From positions 1-29,453 of the IMG/VR virus record IMGVR_UViG_3300020221_000083: a stretch of 29,453 bases of DNA. One strand, given 5' to 3'. Positions 1 to 8,824 of the stretch are shown here, piece after piece. Below the pieces are notes generated by a model, which saw nothing but the letters and a program-made list of their open reading frames with translations, was not told the DNA's origin and ran no database searches. The position numbers and the translations under genes are program-made. The stretch comes from a virus. Each line of letters starts with the position of its first letter. Position 1 is the stretch's first letter.

Positions 1-3000
1 CCCCTTTTTTGTCTATCTTTTCTTCCATACAGATTTCCTGCAAAAGAGCCAATTCCAGTACCAACAACGGCTCCGATTTTTGTTCCAAGTGCTGCACCTG
101 CAACCGTACCCGCTCCAGGAATAACAGATCCTATAAGCGCTCCAAGTCCTCCTCCAGCAATGGCTCCTCCAAGGGCTCCTGCTCCAGCCCCTGCTAATGT
201 GTATCCGCCAGCAACACCTATATCTTTAAGGCCTCTCATACTCGCAAAAGATCCTGCCTCTTTTGCTTTATCTGTAGCGAGATTCATCTTATCTCTTGTA
301 TCTGTAAGAAGTTTTACTCTAATACCTATTGGATCTTTTAATAAATTTTCTCCGTTTGGACCAAGCAATGCTATTAAATCTGCATTTACTTTAATGCCAA
401 ATGAATAATCTCCAAGTTCTTGTGCAAGATTTGCCACAATGCTTCGTGCCTGTGCTGGGGTAAGTGCTCCAGATGCAACTGCAGTTGCCATTTGATTTGC
501 AACTTGGCCTTGTGCCATATCTTTGCCACCCAACTTCATGCTTTGTGAAACATTTTTTAGCATGGCTTTACCTTGTTCTCCAGCCATGAATGATTGACCA
601 AATGTTGTTTTTCCAGTTTGAATCTGAAAAGGAGAAAACCTTTCTTTTCTTTTTCTATCCATAATCTCACCAGCAGACACAGTGTTTGCAAATTTTGATA
701 AACCTCTTATTGCTTGAGATCCAGAACCTAATGCTTCTGTAAGTTCTATTGCAGCATCCTGTGCCCTATCAAACTGTATTTTTTGATATGCGTATGCGGC
801 TACTACTAGACCTACACCAACAGCAAGCGCTGCAAATTTGTTTTGAAGCATTGGCAAAATCATAGCAAGACCCATTAAAGGCATCATTATTTTTTGTGAA
901 ATTTCTCCGACTTTGCCTGGCGCCATTGACCCTATCATGGCCAAACCTGCTACTCCCATAGCAGCACCGCCCATGCCCATGCCTCCTCTAGGCTTTGGAT
1001 TATTTGGGTCATCAGGCTTTGCTTTTGCTGCTTGTCTTGCTTTAAAAGATTCTAAAATTTTTGATGAGGTAGACTTCAACTTTGATTTAACTCCCGCTGC
1101 ACCCATCCCCTGTTTAATAGTTTGTGTCATATTATCAGTTACAACTTTTTGTGTAACTGCAACATCTTTAGCAATAACATTTAATTGTTTGCCAGATTTT
1201 TTTAATGAACCTATTTTTCGTCTTAAGGATTTTTGTTCTGCATCTATTGGACCATCACCATAAAGAGCAGTTCTAGATGCTGCTGCTTTTGCTTGAGAAT
1301 TTGCTTTATCGATTGCAGTTTTTACATCTTGAGAGGAAAGTGGAGCGTCTCCTTTTCCAAGAATTCTTACACCCCTTGGTCCCTGTCTAACTGATGGCGC
1401 TATTGATGCTGGGGCAATTCTTGAATCTGCTGGTCCTCCAGTAGACTTAAACTTTCTATTATTTGGCTCTGATTTTATTTCTTTAACTTTACCGTCTTTA
1501 TCTTCAATAACTTCATCAGGCTTTACTAAAATAGAACTGTGCTTTTGATGTAGTGATTTCCAGTCTACCTTTAATCCTTCTCTAAGTCTGTCGAGCATAG
1601 CAACATATTGTGATTTTAGGGGATTATCTGCAGACATCTTTGCAACATATGACTCTGCATTATTTAATTGCCTTTGAATTTCTGCTTTCATTTGACGATC
1701 ATATTCGGCTGGAGTCAAATTTAGAGCAATATCTTTTGTTGCATTTGCAAACCAATTTGGAGAATTCTTTGCCTGCTTCCCTGGAACACCCTTTAGATTT
1801 TCTTCTGCCATTTCAACCAAAGATGGCATTTTAGTTTCTAATGCAGCAACACCTGACGCTTTACTTAATACTCCAGCACGACCAACATCTGTTAGGGCAT
1901 TGCCACCAAGATTACCCATCTTAAGATCTTTGTCGCCACGAAGATTTGCTGCTACTAGTTGTCTAAAGTATTGTTCTTGTGTAAATGACTTAGACATTAA
2001 TTCAGCATACTTGGGATCATACTTAGATTCTAAAACAATAATTTTTCTCTTACCTTGTGGATCTGTAGGATCAATCATTGTTGCTATTTTTTGTTTTGGA
2101 ACATCTAGACCTTGAACTTTTCTAGCAAAATCTGTTGCTTCTTTTTCTGCAAGAGCGTTTAATTCGCTCATCATAGGCTTTACAAAAACCCTTTGACCGT
2201 TTGGTTTTTCAAAAACTCCACCAATTTCTCTTACATCAAAACTTCTTCCTGTAGTTTTTGATACTTGTTTTCCAAAATTTGTAGGCTTCTTTTGTCCAGT
2301 TTTTGTTTTTGCTGCTTCATCTGCTATAGACTTTAAGGTTGCCTCTTGACTTCTTGCTTTTTCCCTATTGTTTTGAATTAGTTCTGGTGCTGTTACTGCC
2401 CCACCACTTGTAGGCTTTTGACTTATAACTGGAGTTGTTCCTGCTCCAAGTCGATTCATATTTACAACAGTGCCATCATTAAGAGTAACTGTAGAAGATT
2501 TTGTTACAACCTTGTCAGTTCTTCCTTCCCCCGTTCCAAAACCCTCTTTGATATCAAAATCTTTTATAAAACCTTTATCTTTTGCATTTTGAAGTATTCT
2601 TCTGCTCTCTTCTGGAGCACTTCCAAGACCCTTACCCATGTTAAATCTTGAGTCAGTTTGATAAAGTTGCTTTGCTTTTTGATACGCTTTGTCTTCAGGG
2701 TTTATATATTTTGGAACCTGAGTTTTAAAAATATCATCTACTATTCTGTCATTTATATATGGGCTAGTGCTTAACTTAAATGAGTCTAGGAATGCTTTAT
2801 CTAAGGCTGCAGCCTGTGTTGCATTCATTCCAGATGGTTTCCATTTTTCTGGACCTCTTCTTTCCCACTCATCTATAAATTCTTGAACTGGAACACCAGT
2901 AGTAAGGCTTGGCATTGCTTTGTTCATCCACTCAGGGAAGTCAAACACTAGGCCGTGCTTAGTTGTTGTAGTAGTAGGTATACCTTGAGATTTAAATATT

Positions 3001-5306
3001 TGTTCCATAGCAAGAAGTTTATTTTTTTGATCTTGCGTCATATATGGATTATTTTTTATAATATCTTGTATTGCTTTTGGAGTGCTCTTTCCTCCAACAT
3101 GTGTCTTGTTTGTTACATTGTTATCTTTTTTAATTTCAGGGGTTCCATTGTTAAACCCTGGAATTGTTCCGCCTGCAACCATGTGCCTAATGAATGGTTT
3201 GTTTGCTGGATCCTGTGCTGGTCCTGCTGGAATAACTGCCTCTCCAGGAGAAGCAAGAATTGGAACAATATCTCCTGCACCCTTTGGTCCTGGAATGCTC
3301 GTAATACCAGTAGAATACTTTTTGCTTTGTGGCATTCTGCCTTTACCAACTGGGCCAACAAATCCTAATTGAGAAGCAATTGCATTTTTATATGCTGCTG
3401 CTAACGCATTTACTGCTGCAGTCTCAGATGTAAATGTTTGTCTTAGTTTTTGATGAACCTGATCAAGAGATGCTGCTACGGCAGATGCTTCAAGTTGTTG
3501 CTGAGTTAAATAGTCTGTCTGATTTCCAAGTATCTGTGTTGATGCTCCAGTCCTATTAAATGCAGACTTTAAGGTTGTAAATAACTTAATTATATTAGCA
3601 AGACCATTCATTAATAGACCAAATGACATTAGTGCTACTGGCCCAATTGCACCAAGAGCAACAGTCATTATTGTCAAAAACTTTTTACTTCCATCTCCCA
3701 AGTTATTAAATTTTTCTAAAATTTTTCCAACAAACTCAACTACAGGGGTAAGTGCTTTTAAGAACTGCTCTCCAACTGGTGCAAGAGTTACCTTTAAATC
3801 TTCTATCGATTTCTTAAATTTATAAGTTGTTGACTCTTCTATTCTTGCCAATTCTCGCTCTGAAAGAATTGCAAGTTCTTCTGTAGTTGCTTTTGTTAGT
3901 GTTAAAACACGACTTGCCTGATTGCCTTCTCTTACAACATTTTGAAACAGAGTTGATAATCTTGAAAACTGAAACTTACCAAACAACTGTTCAATTGCAC
4001 GAGCACGATTAAGAGGATCTAAGGTATCTAGGGCATGTGCAAAACTTACTACTGTTGCTGCTACATCTCCCTGATTTGCCTCAACAATTCCCTTAATGTT
4101 GATGCCCATCTCGCCAAGCATTTTGGCTGCTTTATCAGATGGATTAATCAATGATGCTAAACCAGACTTAAGTGCGTTGGCACCTTCTGATGCATTGATA
4201 CCGCCTTCTTTCATGGCAGTTAGGAAGAACGCTAAGTCTTCTACATCTCCACCAAGTTGCTGTACAACTGGTCCTGCTTTAGGAATAGCGATAGTTAAAT
4301 CTTCAATAGATACAACGGTTTGGTTTTCAACTGCGTTAAGGAAGTCAATCTTTTTTGCTAAATCTTCTGCTGCTACACCAAACGCATTAGTTACAGATAT
4401 TGTTGTTTCCAGGGCTTGCTCTTGCTCAACACCACCAAGAACAGCAAGTCTTGTTGCTTGGGAAACCTGTGCTGTAAGGTCTGCACCCATCTTGCCCATC
4501 GCTGCAGCGTTTGCTGCCATTTCCATGGTTTTTTCTACTGCAACTCCATATTTGGTATATTCCTTGGCAAGTAGTTGAATGTTTTTAACCATTTCATTTG
4601 TTTCTTCTTGAGTGGTAAACATTTCACCATAAACACGCTTAAATCTAATTGTTTGCTCTTCAAGTTTCATGAAAGTTTTTGCAGCGACAGACCCAAGAAG
4701 CATAAGCGGAACTGTGAAACCAACCATCAACTGACGGCCAGCCCATTGAGTATTCTTACCAAAGTTTAGAAGATTTGTTGATCCCTGTCTTAGTAATTGA
4801 TTTAAAAGTTGTTGGCGCTGTGCTGCTATTTGTGTCTGGGTTGCTAGATTTTTCATGTCCAGCGTAAGCGGTCTTACCGCAATGGCCTGAAGTGCTCCAT
4901 TGGCACCACGACCCATTTTTATATATTGAGTCTGTATGTCTTTTACACGCTCTCGTGCAACTTTATTTATTGTTTCAAATTCAGACTTAAAAAGCCTACC
5001 AAAAGTTTTAGTGGCTGCCCCAGTATATCTAAAATATTCTCTGGAGGATAGTTTATTCTTTTCTAAAGCATTAGTAAAGTGCTCTGTGCTTGTAGCAACC
5101 GTTCTCATAGTTGCTTGGAACTTGCCAGTAGCATTTATACTGTTCATCAAGTTTTGTGCTTGATTTGCTGCTACCGCTGACGCTGCTGCGCCAGACTTTG
5201 CCATCTGTGTATGGAAGGCCGATATTTGACGCTGTAGCAGTTTTAGACTTGCTAAAGCATCTGACGTATCAATATTTACATGAATATTGGATTGAACATC
5301 AGCCAT
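1..5306 (-). CDS. Tail tape measure protein (C-terminus cut off by window edge)
   Basis: The reading frame opens with ATG at 5306 behind AGAGGTG and stays open for 1768 codons to the window edge, so the C-terminus is missing. Tape measure proteins set tail length and pass through the tail tube during DNA injection. Residues about 220-470 resemble the PhageMin_Tail/TIGR01760 core. A hydrophobic stretch lies near 539-575 and a second near 1445-1510. A glycine-zipper-like segment at about 1690-1755 suggests membrane insertion. Residues 684-725 carry the P-G-E-A-V-I-P pattern often seen in such proteins. Residues 1028-1142 carry kinase-like motifs (K1043, E1054/E1056, D1127..N1132, D1140-V-G), which are unexpected here. 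Its place directly after two chaperone-like genes is the standard siphophage order. Family assignment is secure; the kinase-like reading is inference. Confidence 0.95.
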   Translation of the reverse strand, partial: MADVQSNIHVNIDTSDALASLKLLQRQISAFHTQMAKSGAAASAVAANQAQNLMNSINATGKFQATMRTVATSTEHFTNALEKNKLSSREYFRYTGAATKTFGRLFKSEFETINKVARERVKDIQTQYIKMGRGANGALQAIAVRPLTLDMKNLATQTQIAAQRQQLLNQLLRQGSTNLLNFGKNTQWAGRQLMVGFTVPLMLLGSVAAKTFMKLEEQTIRFKRVYGEMFTTQEETNEMVKNIQLLAKEYTKYGVAVEKTMEMAANAAAMGKMGADLTAQVSQATRLAVLGGVEQEQALETTISVTNAFGVAAEDLAKKIDFLNAVENQTVVSIEDLTIAIPKAGPVVQQLGGDVEDLAFFLTAMKEGGINASEGANALKSGLASLINPSDKAAKMLGEMGINIKGIVEANQGDVAATVVSFAHALDTLDPLNRARAIEQLFGKFQFSRLSTLFQNVVREGNQASRVLTLTKATTEELAILSERELARIEESTTYKFKKSIEDLKVTLAPVGEQFLKALTPVVEFVGKILEKFNNLGDGSKKFLTIMTVALGAIGPVALMSFGLLMNGLANIIKLFTTLKSAFNRTGASTQILGNQTDYLTQQQLEASAVAASLDQVHQKLRQTFTSETAAVNALAAAYKNAIASQLGFVGPVGKGRMPQSKKYSTGITSIPGPKGAGDIVPILASPGEAVIPAGPAQDPANKPFIRHMVAGGTIPGFNNGTPEIKKDNNVTNKTHVGGKSTPKAIQDIIKNNPYMTQDQKNKLLAMEQIFKSQGIPTTTTTKHGLVFDFPEWMNKAMPSLTTGVPVQEFIDEWERRGPEKWKPSGMNATQAAALDKAFLDSFKLSTSPYINDRIVDDIFKTQVPKYINPEDKAYQKAKQLYQTDSRFNMGKGLGSAPEESRRILQNAKDKGFIKDFDIKEGFGTGEGRTDKVVTKSSTVTLNDGTVVNMNRLGAGTTPVISQKPTSGGAVTAPELIQNNREKARSQEATLKSIADEAAKTKTGQKKPTNFGKQVSKTTGRSFDVREIGGVFEKPNGQRVFVKPMMSELNALAEKEATDFARKVQGLDVPKQKIATMIDPTDPQGKRKIIVLESKYDPKYAELMSKSFTQEQYFRQLVAANLRGDKDLKMGNLGGNALTDVGRAGVLSKASGVAALETKMPSLVEMAEENLKGVPGKQAKNSPNWFANATKDIALNLTPAEYDRQMKAEIQRQLNNAESYVAKMSADNPLKSQYVAMLDRLREGLKVDWKSLHQKHSSILVKPDEVIEDKDGKVKEIKSEPNNRKFKSTGGPADSRIAPASIAPSVRQGPRGVRILGKGDAPLSSQDVKTAIDKANSQAKAAASRTALYGDGPIDAEQKSLRRKIGSLKKSGKQLNVIAKDVAVTQKVVTDNMTQTIKQGMGAAGVKSKLKSTSSKILESFKARQAAKAKPDDPNNPKPRGGMGMGGAAMGVAGLAMIGSMAPGKVGEISQKIMMPLMGLAMILPMLQNKFAALAVGVGLVVAAYAYQKIQFDRAQDAAIELTEALGSGSQAIRGLSKFANTVSAGEIMDRKRKERFSPFQIQTGKTTFGQSFMAGEQGKAMLKNVSQSMKLGGKDMAQGQVANQMATAVASGALTPAQARSIVANLAQELGDYSFGIKVNADLIALLGPNGENLLKDPIGIRVKLLTDTRDKMNLATDKAKEAGSFASMRGLKDIGVAGGYTLAGAGAGALGGAIAGGGLGALIGSVIPGAGTVAGAALGTKIGAVVGTGIGSFAGNLYGRKDRQKR

Positions 5307-5324
5307 CCACTAACACCTCTTTAT

Positions 5325-5648
5325 TTAATTATTTACAAGATTGCCAAGTAACGCTGCATCCTGAAGTCTAATTCCAGATGCCTCTTCAACGATCTTATAT
5401 ACTGTAGGAAGATCTATATTTTCTTCTAGGGCTTCCTTGTCTTCCGCCAATTCTGGCTTGTATTGCTGCATTGCGATTTGTACACACTCTATAAGCAAAG
5501 TCATGGACTTTTCATTATCTTCTGCGACCTTGGCAATATCTTCAAACTTTTTCATAAACGGACGAAGTAGCGAGATCTTTAGTGGTCTTACCTTGATCTT
5601 TGTTCCATCAATGAGAGTTACTGTTTTTTCTTCTGTGGCAGTTGCCAT
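5325..5648 (-). CDS. Tail assembly chaperone, short form
   Basis: This 107-residue protein begins with ATG behind AAGGAGGAAT and ends 18 bases before the tape measure start. It matches the N-terminal half of the longer chaperone encoded just upstream: a shared L-I-D-G-T segment near residues 12-16, P-L-K-I near 22-25, an I-A-M-x-Q-Y-x-P segment, and an N-x-D-L-P-T-x-Y segment followed by A-x-G-I. Tail assembly chaperones coat the tape measure protein until the tube polymerises. In many siphophages the short and long forms come from one gene by programmed frameshift (lambda G and G-T). Here they appear to be two separate paralogous genes. The role rests on position and paralogy. Confidence 0.82.
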   Translation of the reverse strand: MATATEEKTVTLIDGTKIKVRPLKISLLRPFMKKFEDIAKVAEDNEKSMTLLIECVQIAMQQYKPELAEDKEALEENIDLPTVYKIVEEASGIRLQDAALLGNLVNN

Positions 5649-5675
5649 TTATTCCTCCTTATAAGGTTAAAGTTA

Positions 5676-5684
5676 ATTATACCA
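5676..5684 (-). promoter_or_regulatory. Extended -10 promoter of short chaperone/tape measure unit
   Basis: TGGTATAAT, a perfect extended -10, lies 28 bases upstream of the ATG, which leaves room for the AAGGAGGAAT ribosome binding site. No convincing -35 is seen. The downstream bases TTAAC match those after the reductase promoter. Confidence 0.55.
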
Positions 5685-5704
5685 TAGCGGAGCGTTATTT
5701 TTGG

Positions 5705-6385
5705 TTATTCAATAACCTCGTAATCAAGGCCAAAGCCGATTCCAAATCCAGCCTTTTCTGCATTTTTACCCTGTAGAGCAAGGATATCATTTCCATTTTC
5801 TGCCTTGCCTTTACTAAACACTCTAGCCTTCATATCTTCCCAAGCATTGCTATTACCTGAATTTTTATCAAGATCAACACCCTGCATTGCAGCAGCAAAC
5901 TTTTTGTCGTTATAGTCTAAATCTCTTTTAACTTTAATAGTTGTCGTTAGTTCTGGCATTGACAAAGACTCTTCAAGTTCTTCATAGTCTTTCCAAATAC
6001 CTATAAGAAAAGCCTCTGCTTCTAGTTTGGCCAAGTCCAACGTCTCCCATGAAGACCCACTATCTACTGCTTGAGACTTTACTGTGTCTTCTGATTTTTG
6101 ATTAATTTTAATACCTGCTGCAATATCTATAACTTGATAAATTGTTGGCAAATCTAAATTGTCCTCAAGGTCTTCAATTGTTTTTATTTGTGGCGCATAT
6201 TGTTTCATTGCTATAAGAGCACAAACTACCAGAACAGATATTGATTCATCATCTGTTTTGGTCGACTTTATTGTTTCAAATTTTCTTAAAAATTCTCTTA
6301 AATATTTTATTTTAAGTGGGGCAGCCTCAATGACTGTTCCATCAATAAAAGAGAAATTTCTTTTTTCATATACGCTTGTTGCCAT
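5705..6385 (-). CDS. Tail assembly chaperone, long form
   Basis: This is a 226-residue protein. Residues 1-95 parallel the 107-residue protein encoded next. A linker near 96-115 leads to a C-terminal part rich in acidic residues, with W-E-T-L, a long E-E-L-E-E-S-L-S-M-P-E-L stretch and W-E-D-M-K-A-R-V-F. This N-plus-C layout is that of a lambda G-T fusion product, but it is encoded in one uninterrupted frame. The start ATG lies only six bases after a TGGTATACT promoter box and has no ribosome binding site, so the mRNA is probably leaderless. The gene lies between the tail tube and tape measure genes, the expected place for a chaperone that recruits tube subunits. Confidence 0.82.
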   Translation of the reverse strand: MATSVYEKRNFSFIDGTVIEAAPLKIKYLREFLRKFETIKSTKTDDESISVLVVCALIAMKQYAPQIKTIEDLEDNLDLPTIYQVIDIAAGIKINQKSEDTVKSQAVDSGSSWETLDLAKLEAEAFLIGIWKDYEELEESLSMPELTTTIKVKRDLDYNDKKFAAAMQGVDLDKNSGNSNAWEDMKARVFSKGKAENGNDILALQGKNAEKAGFGIGFGLDYEVIE

Positions 6386-6391
6386 TATATA

Positions 6392-6400
6392 AGTATACCA
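6392..6400 (-). promoter_or_regulatory. Extended -10 promoter, leaderless start of long chaperone
   Basis: TGGTATACT is followed by exactly six bases and then the ATG of the long chaperone. Transcription would begin at or next to the A of the start codon, and no ribosome binding site is present. Confidence 0.55.
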
Positions 6401-6408
6401 AATGGAAA

Positions 6409-6434
6409 AGCCCAGACTTTCAAGGGTCTGGGCT
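6409..6434 (-). terminator. Hairpin terminator after tail tube gene
   Basis: A nine-base perfect stem, AGCCCAGAC / GTCTGGGCT, with an eight-base loop lies 17 bases after the tail tube stop. A short run of T follows on the minus strand. It probably ends or reduces transcription before the chaperone promoter. Confidence 0.7.
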
Positions 6435-6451
6435 AGTCCTATTAAGTTGTA

Positions 6452-7096
6452 TTATAGAGTACGATCTACGATTTTACCGTATGATGCGTCATCGTTTGGA
6501 AGGAGACGGAACGAAACTTCAAACATTGAAGCCTCATCACGCTTTGCTGATACTGTTACGCTCTCAATTGAGAGTGCACGGTATGCAACATAAATTCTTT
6601 CCTTTGGATCTGCAGCGGAACCAGATCCTGGTCCTACTGCAACAAGGCCACGCTCTAGTGGAACGTCACCAATATCGCCTGCTGACATTTTTAATGTCTT
6701 TAGGGGTCCATCAGTTACCTTGTCTGTATCATCTGCTGCAATTGCAACTAGAAGATTTTCTAATGTTGCCTCTGCAAATGATGTGTTTAGATTAACTGTC
6801 ATACCTTGCTTGAATAGACGAGCAACGTCGAGAAGTTGATCTACTGCCACCTCACCGAAATCTGGTTGGAATGCTAGTTCCAAACCGTTCGATGTGTATC
6901 CTACGTTTGTGAAATCATCATCGCTTGACAATGTTTCTTTGTAGGATCCTGAGACTGGAGTCATTGCTGGAAGATCTGCCACTGCTTGTACGTCAGTGAT
7001 TTTTCCATTTGCGTCCAATCCAATTGGACCATCATACGTAAAAAGTGCTGCTGCACCTACGATAATGTTACTACTTGAACCACGGCTGTATGCCAT
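6452..7096 (-). CDS. Major tail tube protein
   Basis: This 214-residue soluble protein starts with ATG behind AGAGGTGAG and has no signal peptide or membrane segment. It lies between the neck genes and the two chaperones, and a strong hairpin follows it, the arrangement usual for the abundant tube subunit. The N-terminus is Gly/Ser rich and followed by N-I-I-V-G-A-A. The rest alternates short predicted strands and loops and ends with V-S-F-R-L-L-P-N-D-D, in keeping with a tail tube beta-sandwich. Codons look more G+C-ending than in most neighbours, as in the capsid gene, which fits high expression. The call rests on position, length and composition rather than a diagnostic motif. Confidence 0.85.
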   Translation of the reverse strand: MAYSRGSSSNIIVGAAALFTYDGPIGLDANGKITDVQAVADLPAMTPVSGSYKETLSSDDDFTNVGYTSNGLELAFQPDFGEVAVDQLLDVARLFKQGMTVNLNTSFAEATLENLLVAIAADDTDKVTDGPLKTLKMSAGDIGDVPLERGLVAVGPGSGSAADPKERIYVAYRALSIESVTVSAKRDEASMFEVSFRLLPNDDASYGKIVDRTL

Positions 7097-7147
7097 ATAT
7101 TCTCACCTCTTTCATTTTATTAAAAGGGGGTTTGTTTCCTCGCCTTA

Positions 7148-7156
7148 ATTATACTA
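7148..7156 (-). promoter_or_regulatory. Candidate -10 promoter of tail tube gene
   Basis: TAGTATAAT lies 52 bases upstream of the tail tube ATG, in the gap after the tail terminator gene. The -10 hexamer is perfect, but the extended TG is TA here. The leader carries AGAGGTGAG. Confidence 0.45.
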
Positions 7157-7164
7157 CCCTTTTA

Positions 7165-7704
7165 TTAGGAATTTAATGGGTGCCAATCGTAGTCAATTAT
7201 TATCTTATTCCCCGCATAGGTACGGGCCGTGCCAAAGTCTACTATATCTCTGGTTTCTTCTAGTTGATAAATCTTGAAGTTATGAAAGAAACATGGCTTG
7301 GATTCTGCCCATAGGGTTGGGTTGGCTGCTGCCCACTCATTGAGGTCTTTTGCTGAGTCATCTCCCGCATCAAGAAGATCGCTCACCTGTTGCTGAGTTA
7401 TGACCATATTTTTTTGTGCATCATTTCCTACAGAATAAAAATAGTATAGCAGTTGCTCACATTTAATATATGGGAAAGGGGTTCTTCTCATTTTGAACAT
7501 TCTATCGTATACACCAAAAACTCCATTACTGTCTGGGAATGTCTCCGTAAGCGCATCTATTTGTGTTGGCAATGTTGGGAAAAAATATGTTGTTCCAATT
7601 AACTCTGATCCTCCAATAGAGTCGTCAGGATTAAAGCCTGGATCTATTTTTGCTGCCAAGTAAGCATTTATAATTGTAGGTGGATGATGAATTACTGCTG
7701 TCAT
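7165..7704 (-). CDS. Tail terminator-like protein
   Basis: This 179-residue protein lies between the tail-completion gene and the tail tube gene, where siphophages encode the terminator that caps the tube at the head end (lambda gpU, HK97 gp10-neighbour class). Its ATG overlaps the previous stop by four bases (ATGA), so translation is coupled. The N-terminus, with I-I-N-A-Y-L-A-A-K, looks helical. The middle has the motif F-K-M-R-R-T-P-F-P-Y-I-K-C-E-Q-L-L-Y-Y-F-Y. The C-terminus, with N-K-I-I-I-D-Y-D-W-H, looks like strand. No catalytic motif is seen. I assign the role from gene order; another neck or minor tail role is possible. Confidence 0.6.
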   Translation of the reverse strand: MTAVIHHPPTIINAYLAAKIDPGFNPDDSIGGSELIGTTYFFPTLPTQIDALTETFPDSNGVFGVYDRMFKMRRTPFPYIKCEQLLYYFYSVGNDAQKNMVITQQQVSDLLDAGDDSAKDLNEWAAANPTLWAESKPCFFHNFKIYQLEETRDIVDFGTARTYAGNKIIIDYDWHPLNS

Positions 7705-8378
7705 TTAATACCAACTCCTGCATTAGCAATCCAGCGATAGCCAGTAGACAAACCTTTTGATTTACCTATTCGCTTTCCTGCTGCCATGTCTTTCTTATAA
7801 ACTATTGGATTCTCAAGATATCTAGCAATACCACTTACTCGTAAAAATGCTTGAGAAAAATATCTATTAAAGAACATATCAAATACCTTTTCAAACCCAC
7901 CCTGTACTTCTGTTCCTCCAGGATTATCTACCCTTACTTCATTTTTTGTAAACACCGTTTCTCCATTATCTTCAAACGCTAACGCCTGTGCAACTCTTGG
8001 TCTAATTGTAACAGGAATCCCCTCTTCCATAATTCTAGCCTTGTCATAAAATGGAGTTCTTGATCCATTCTTTATTGAAGTAGATTGACGAAACGACGAC
8101 CTAAATGACAAACCAAGGTTGCTCGTTGTATAGGATATGTCATATAGCCTTGCGCTAGGGCTACCTGTTTGATTCCATTCATACACATGATGTAGCATAT
8201 CTGGATTAACTCTAGCGTTAGAGTCTATAAACTCTTTCATTAGTTCTACAGTTTCTAGTCCTACTGTTTTTAAGAATATGGTTTTGCCTCTTTTTATACC
8301 CTCCAAAAACCCCACAGAATAGTCAACTATGTTACTCATGTCTTTTTTAAATTGTGCAGAATTAAATACGGCTCTCAT
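7701..8378 (-). CDS. Tail completion protein, HK97 gp10-like
   Basis: This 225-residue protein starts at an ATG that overlaps the preceding stop (ATGA) and ends in another four-base overlap with the terminator gene. The N-terminal third is helical (F-L-E-G-I-K-R-G-K). The middle holds I-M-E-E-G-I-P-V-T-I-R-P-R-V-A-Q-A-L-A-F-E-D-N-G-E-T-V-F, here split as a glutamate-glycine turn, an I-x-P-K/R-x-A-x-A-L-x-F segment and G-x-x-V-F. That pattern is typical of the HK97 gp10/minor capsid-tail joining family. These proteins act at the head-tail junction. The C-terminal 90 residues, ending in a basic glycine-rich tail, are longer than I would expect and may be phage-specific. Confidence 0.68.
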   Translation of the reverse strand: MRAVFNSAQFKKDMSNIVDYSVGFLEGIKRGKTIFLKTVGLETVELMKEFIDSNARVNPDMLHHVYEWNQTGSPSARLYDISYTTSNLGLSFRSSFRQSTSIKNGSRTPFYDKARIMEEGIPVTIRPRVAQALAFEDNGETVFTKNEVRVDNPGGTEVQGGFEKVFDMFFNRYFSQAFLRVSGIARYLENPIVYKKDMAAGKRIGKSKGLSTGYRWIANAGVGIK

Positions 8379-8824
8379 ACATCACCCGTCTGATTTTCTG
8401 ACCTTCTTATAATTAATTTAAAAGACTCTACTGTTCCAAACGGCCCAACAAATGGCTCATATGTAGCAATCTCAAATAGAGTTCCCTTTCCTGATCTTGG
8501 ACCAGAAGTCTCTAAGTAGATAAGATTTCCTTCTTGATCCTTTATGTCTGTTATAAGAATGTTGGTTAATGAGTTTTTATTATCTCTTAAGGACAACCTT
8601 AAATCTGACTTTGCTCTTCCAACCAATATAGCATTTTGTGTTATATTTACATTTGGCTTAAGTTCTTCTTTAAATGCTGAACCGCCTGCTGAAAAACTGC
8701 ATGCAAATATTCTATCTAAAACCCATTGTTTTTTAATTGCTCCAAAATCACCCTGCTCAACAATTGGATGATATAAAGATGCTTGCATTGGAAACATGAA
8801 GTCTGGAGTTTCGCATATTGTCAT
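8375..8824 (-). CDS. Head closure (stopper)-like protein
   Basis: This 149-residue protein has an ATG overlapping the connector stop by one base (TAATG) and an end overlapping the next start by four. The N-terminus has M-F-P-M-Q-A-S-L-Y-H-P. The middle is beta-rich, with S-K-D/R-D-x-x-L-S and I-L-I-T-D-I-K-D. The C-terminus has G-T-L-F-E-I-A-T-Y-E-P-F-V-G-P-F-G-T-V-E, read here as G-x-L-F-E-I and P-F-x-G-P-F-G. Its size, beta content and place between connector and tail-completion genes match head-closure (stopper) proteins, which seal the portal channel after packaging. There is no motif-level proof. Confidence 0.55.
   Translation of the reverse strand: MTICETPDFMFPMQASLYHPIVEQGDFGAIKKQWVLDRIFACSFSAGGSAFKEELKPNVNITQNAILVGRAKSDLRLSLRDNKNSLTNILITDIKDQEGNLIYLETSGPRSGKGTLFEIATYEPFVGPFGTVESFKLIIRRSENQTGDV

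Noticed and set aside
4096-4578. A 160-residue open frame on the plus strand
   Set aside because: It lies wholly opposite the tape measure gene, has no ribosome binding site and a biased composition typical of an antisense shadow.
6085-6105. Possible -1 frameshift site at a run of five A in the linker of the long chaperone
   Set aside because: The run is not a standard slippery heptamer and the shifted frame ends after twelve codons. A separate short chaperone gene already exists.
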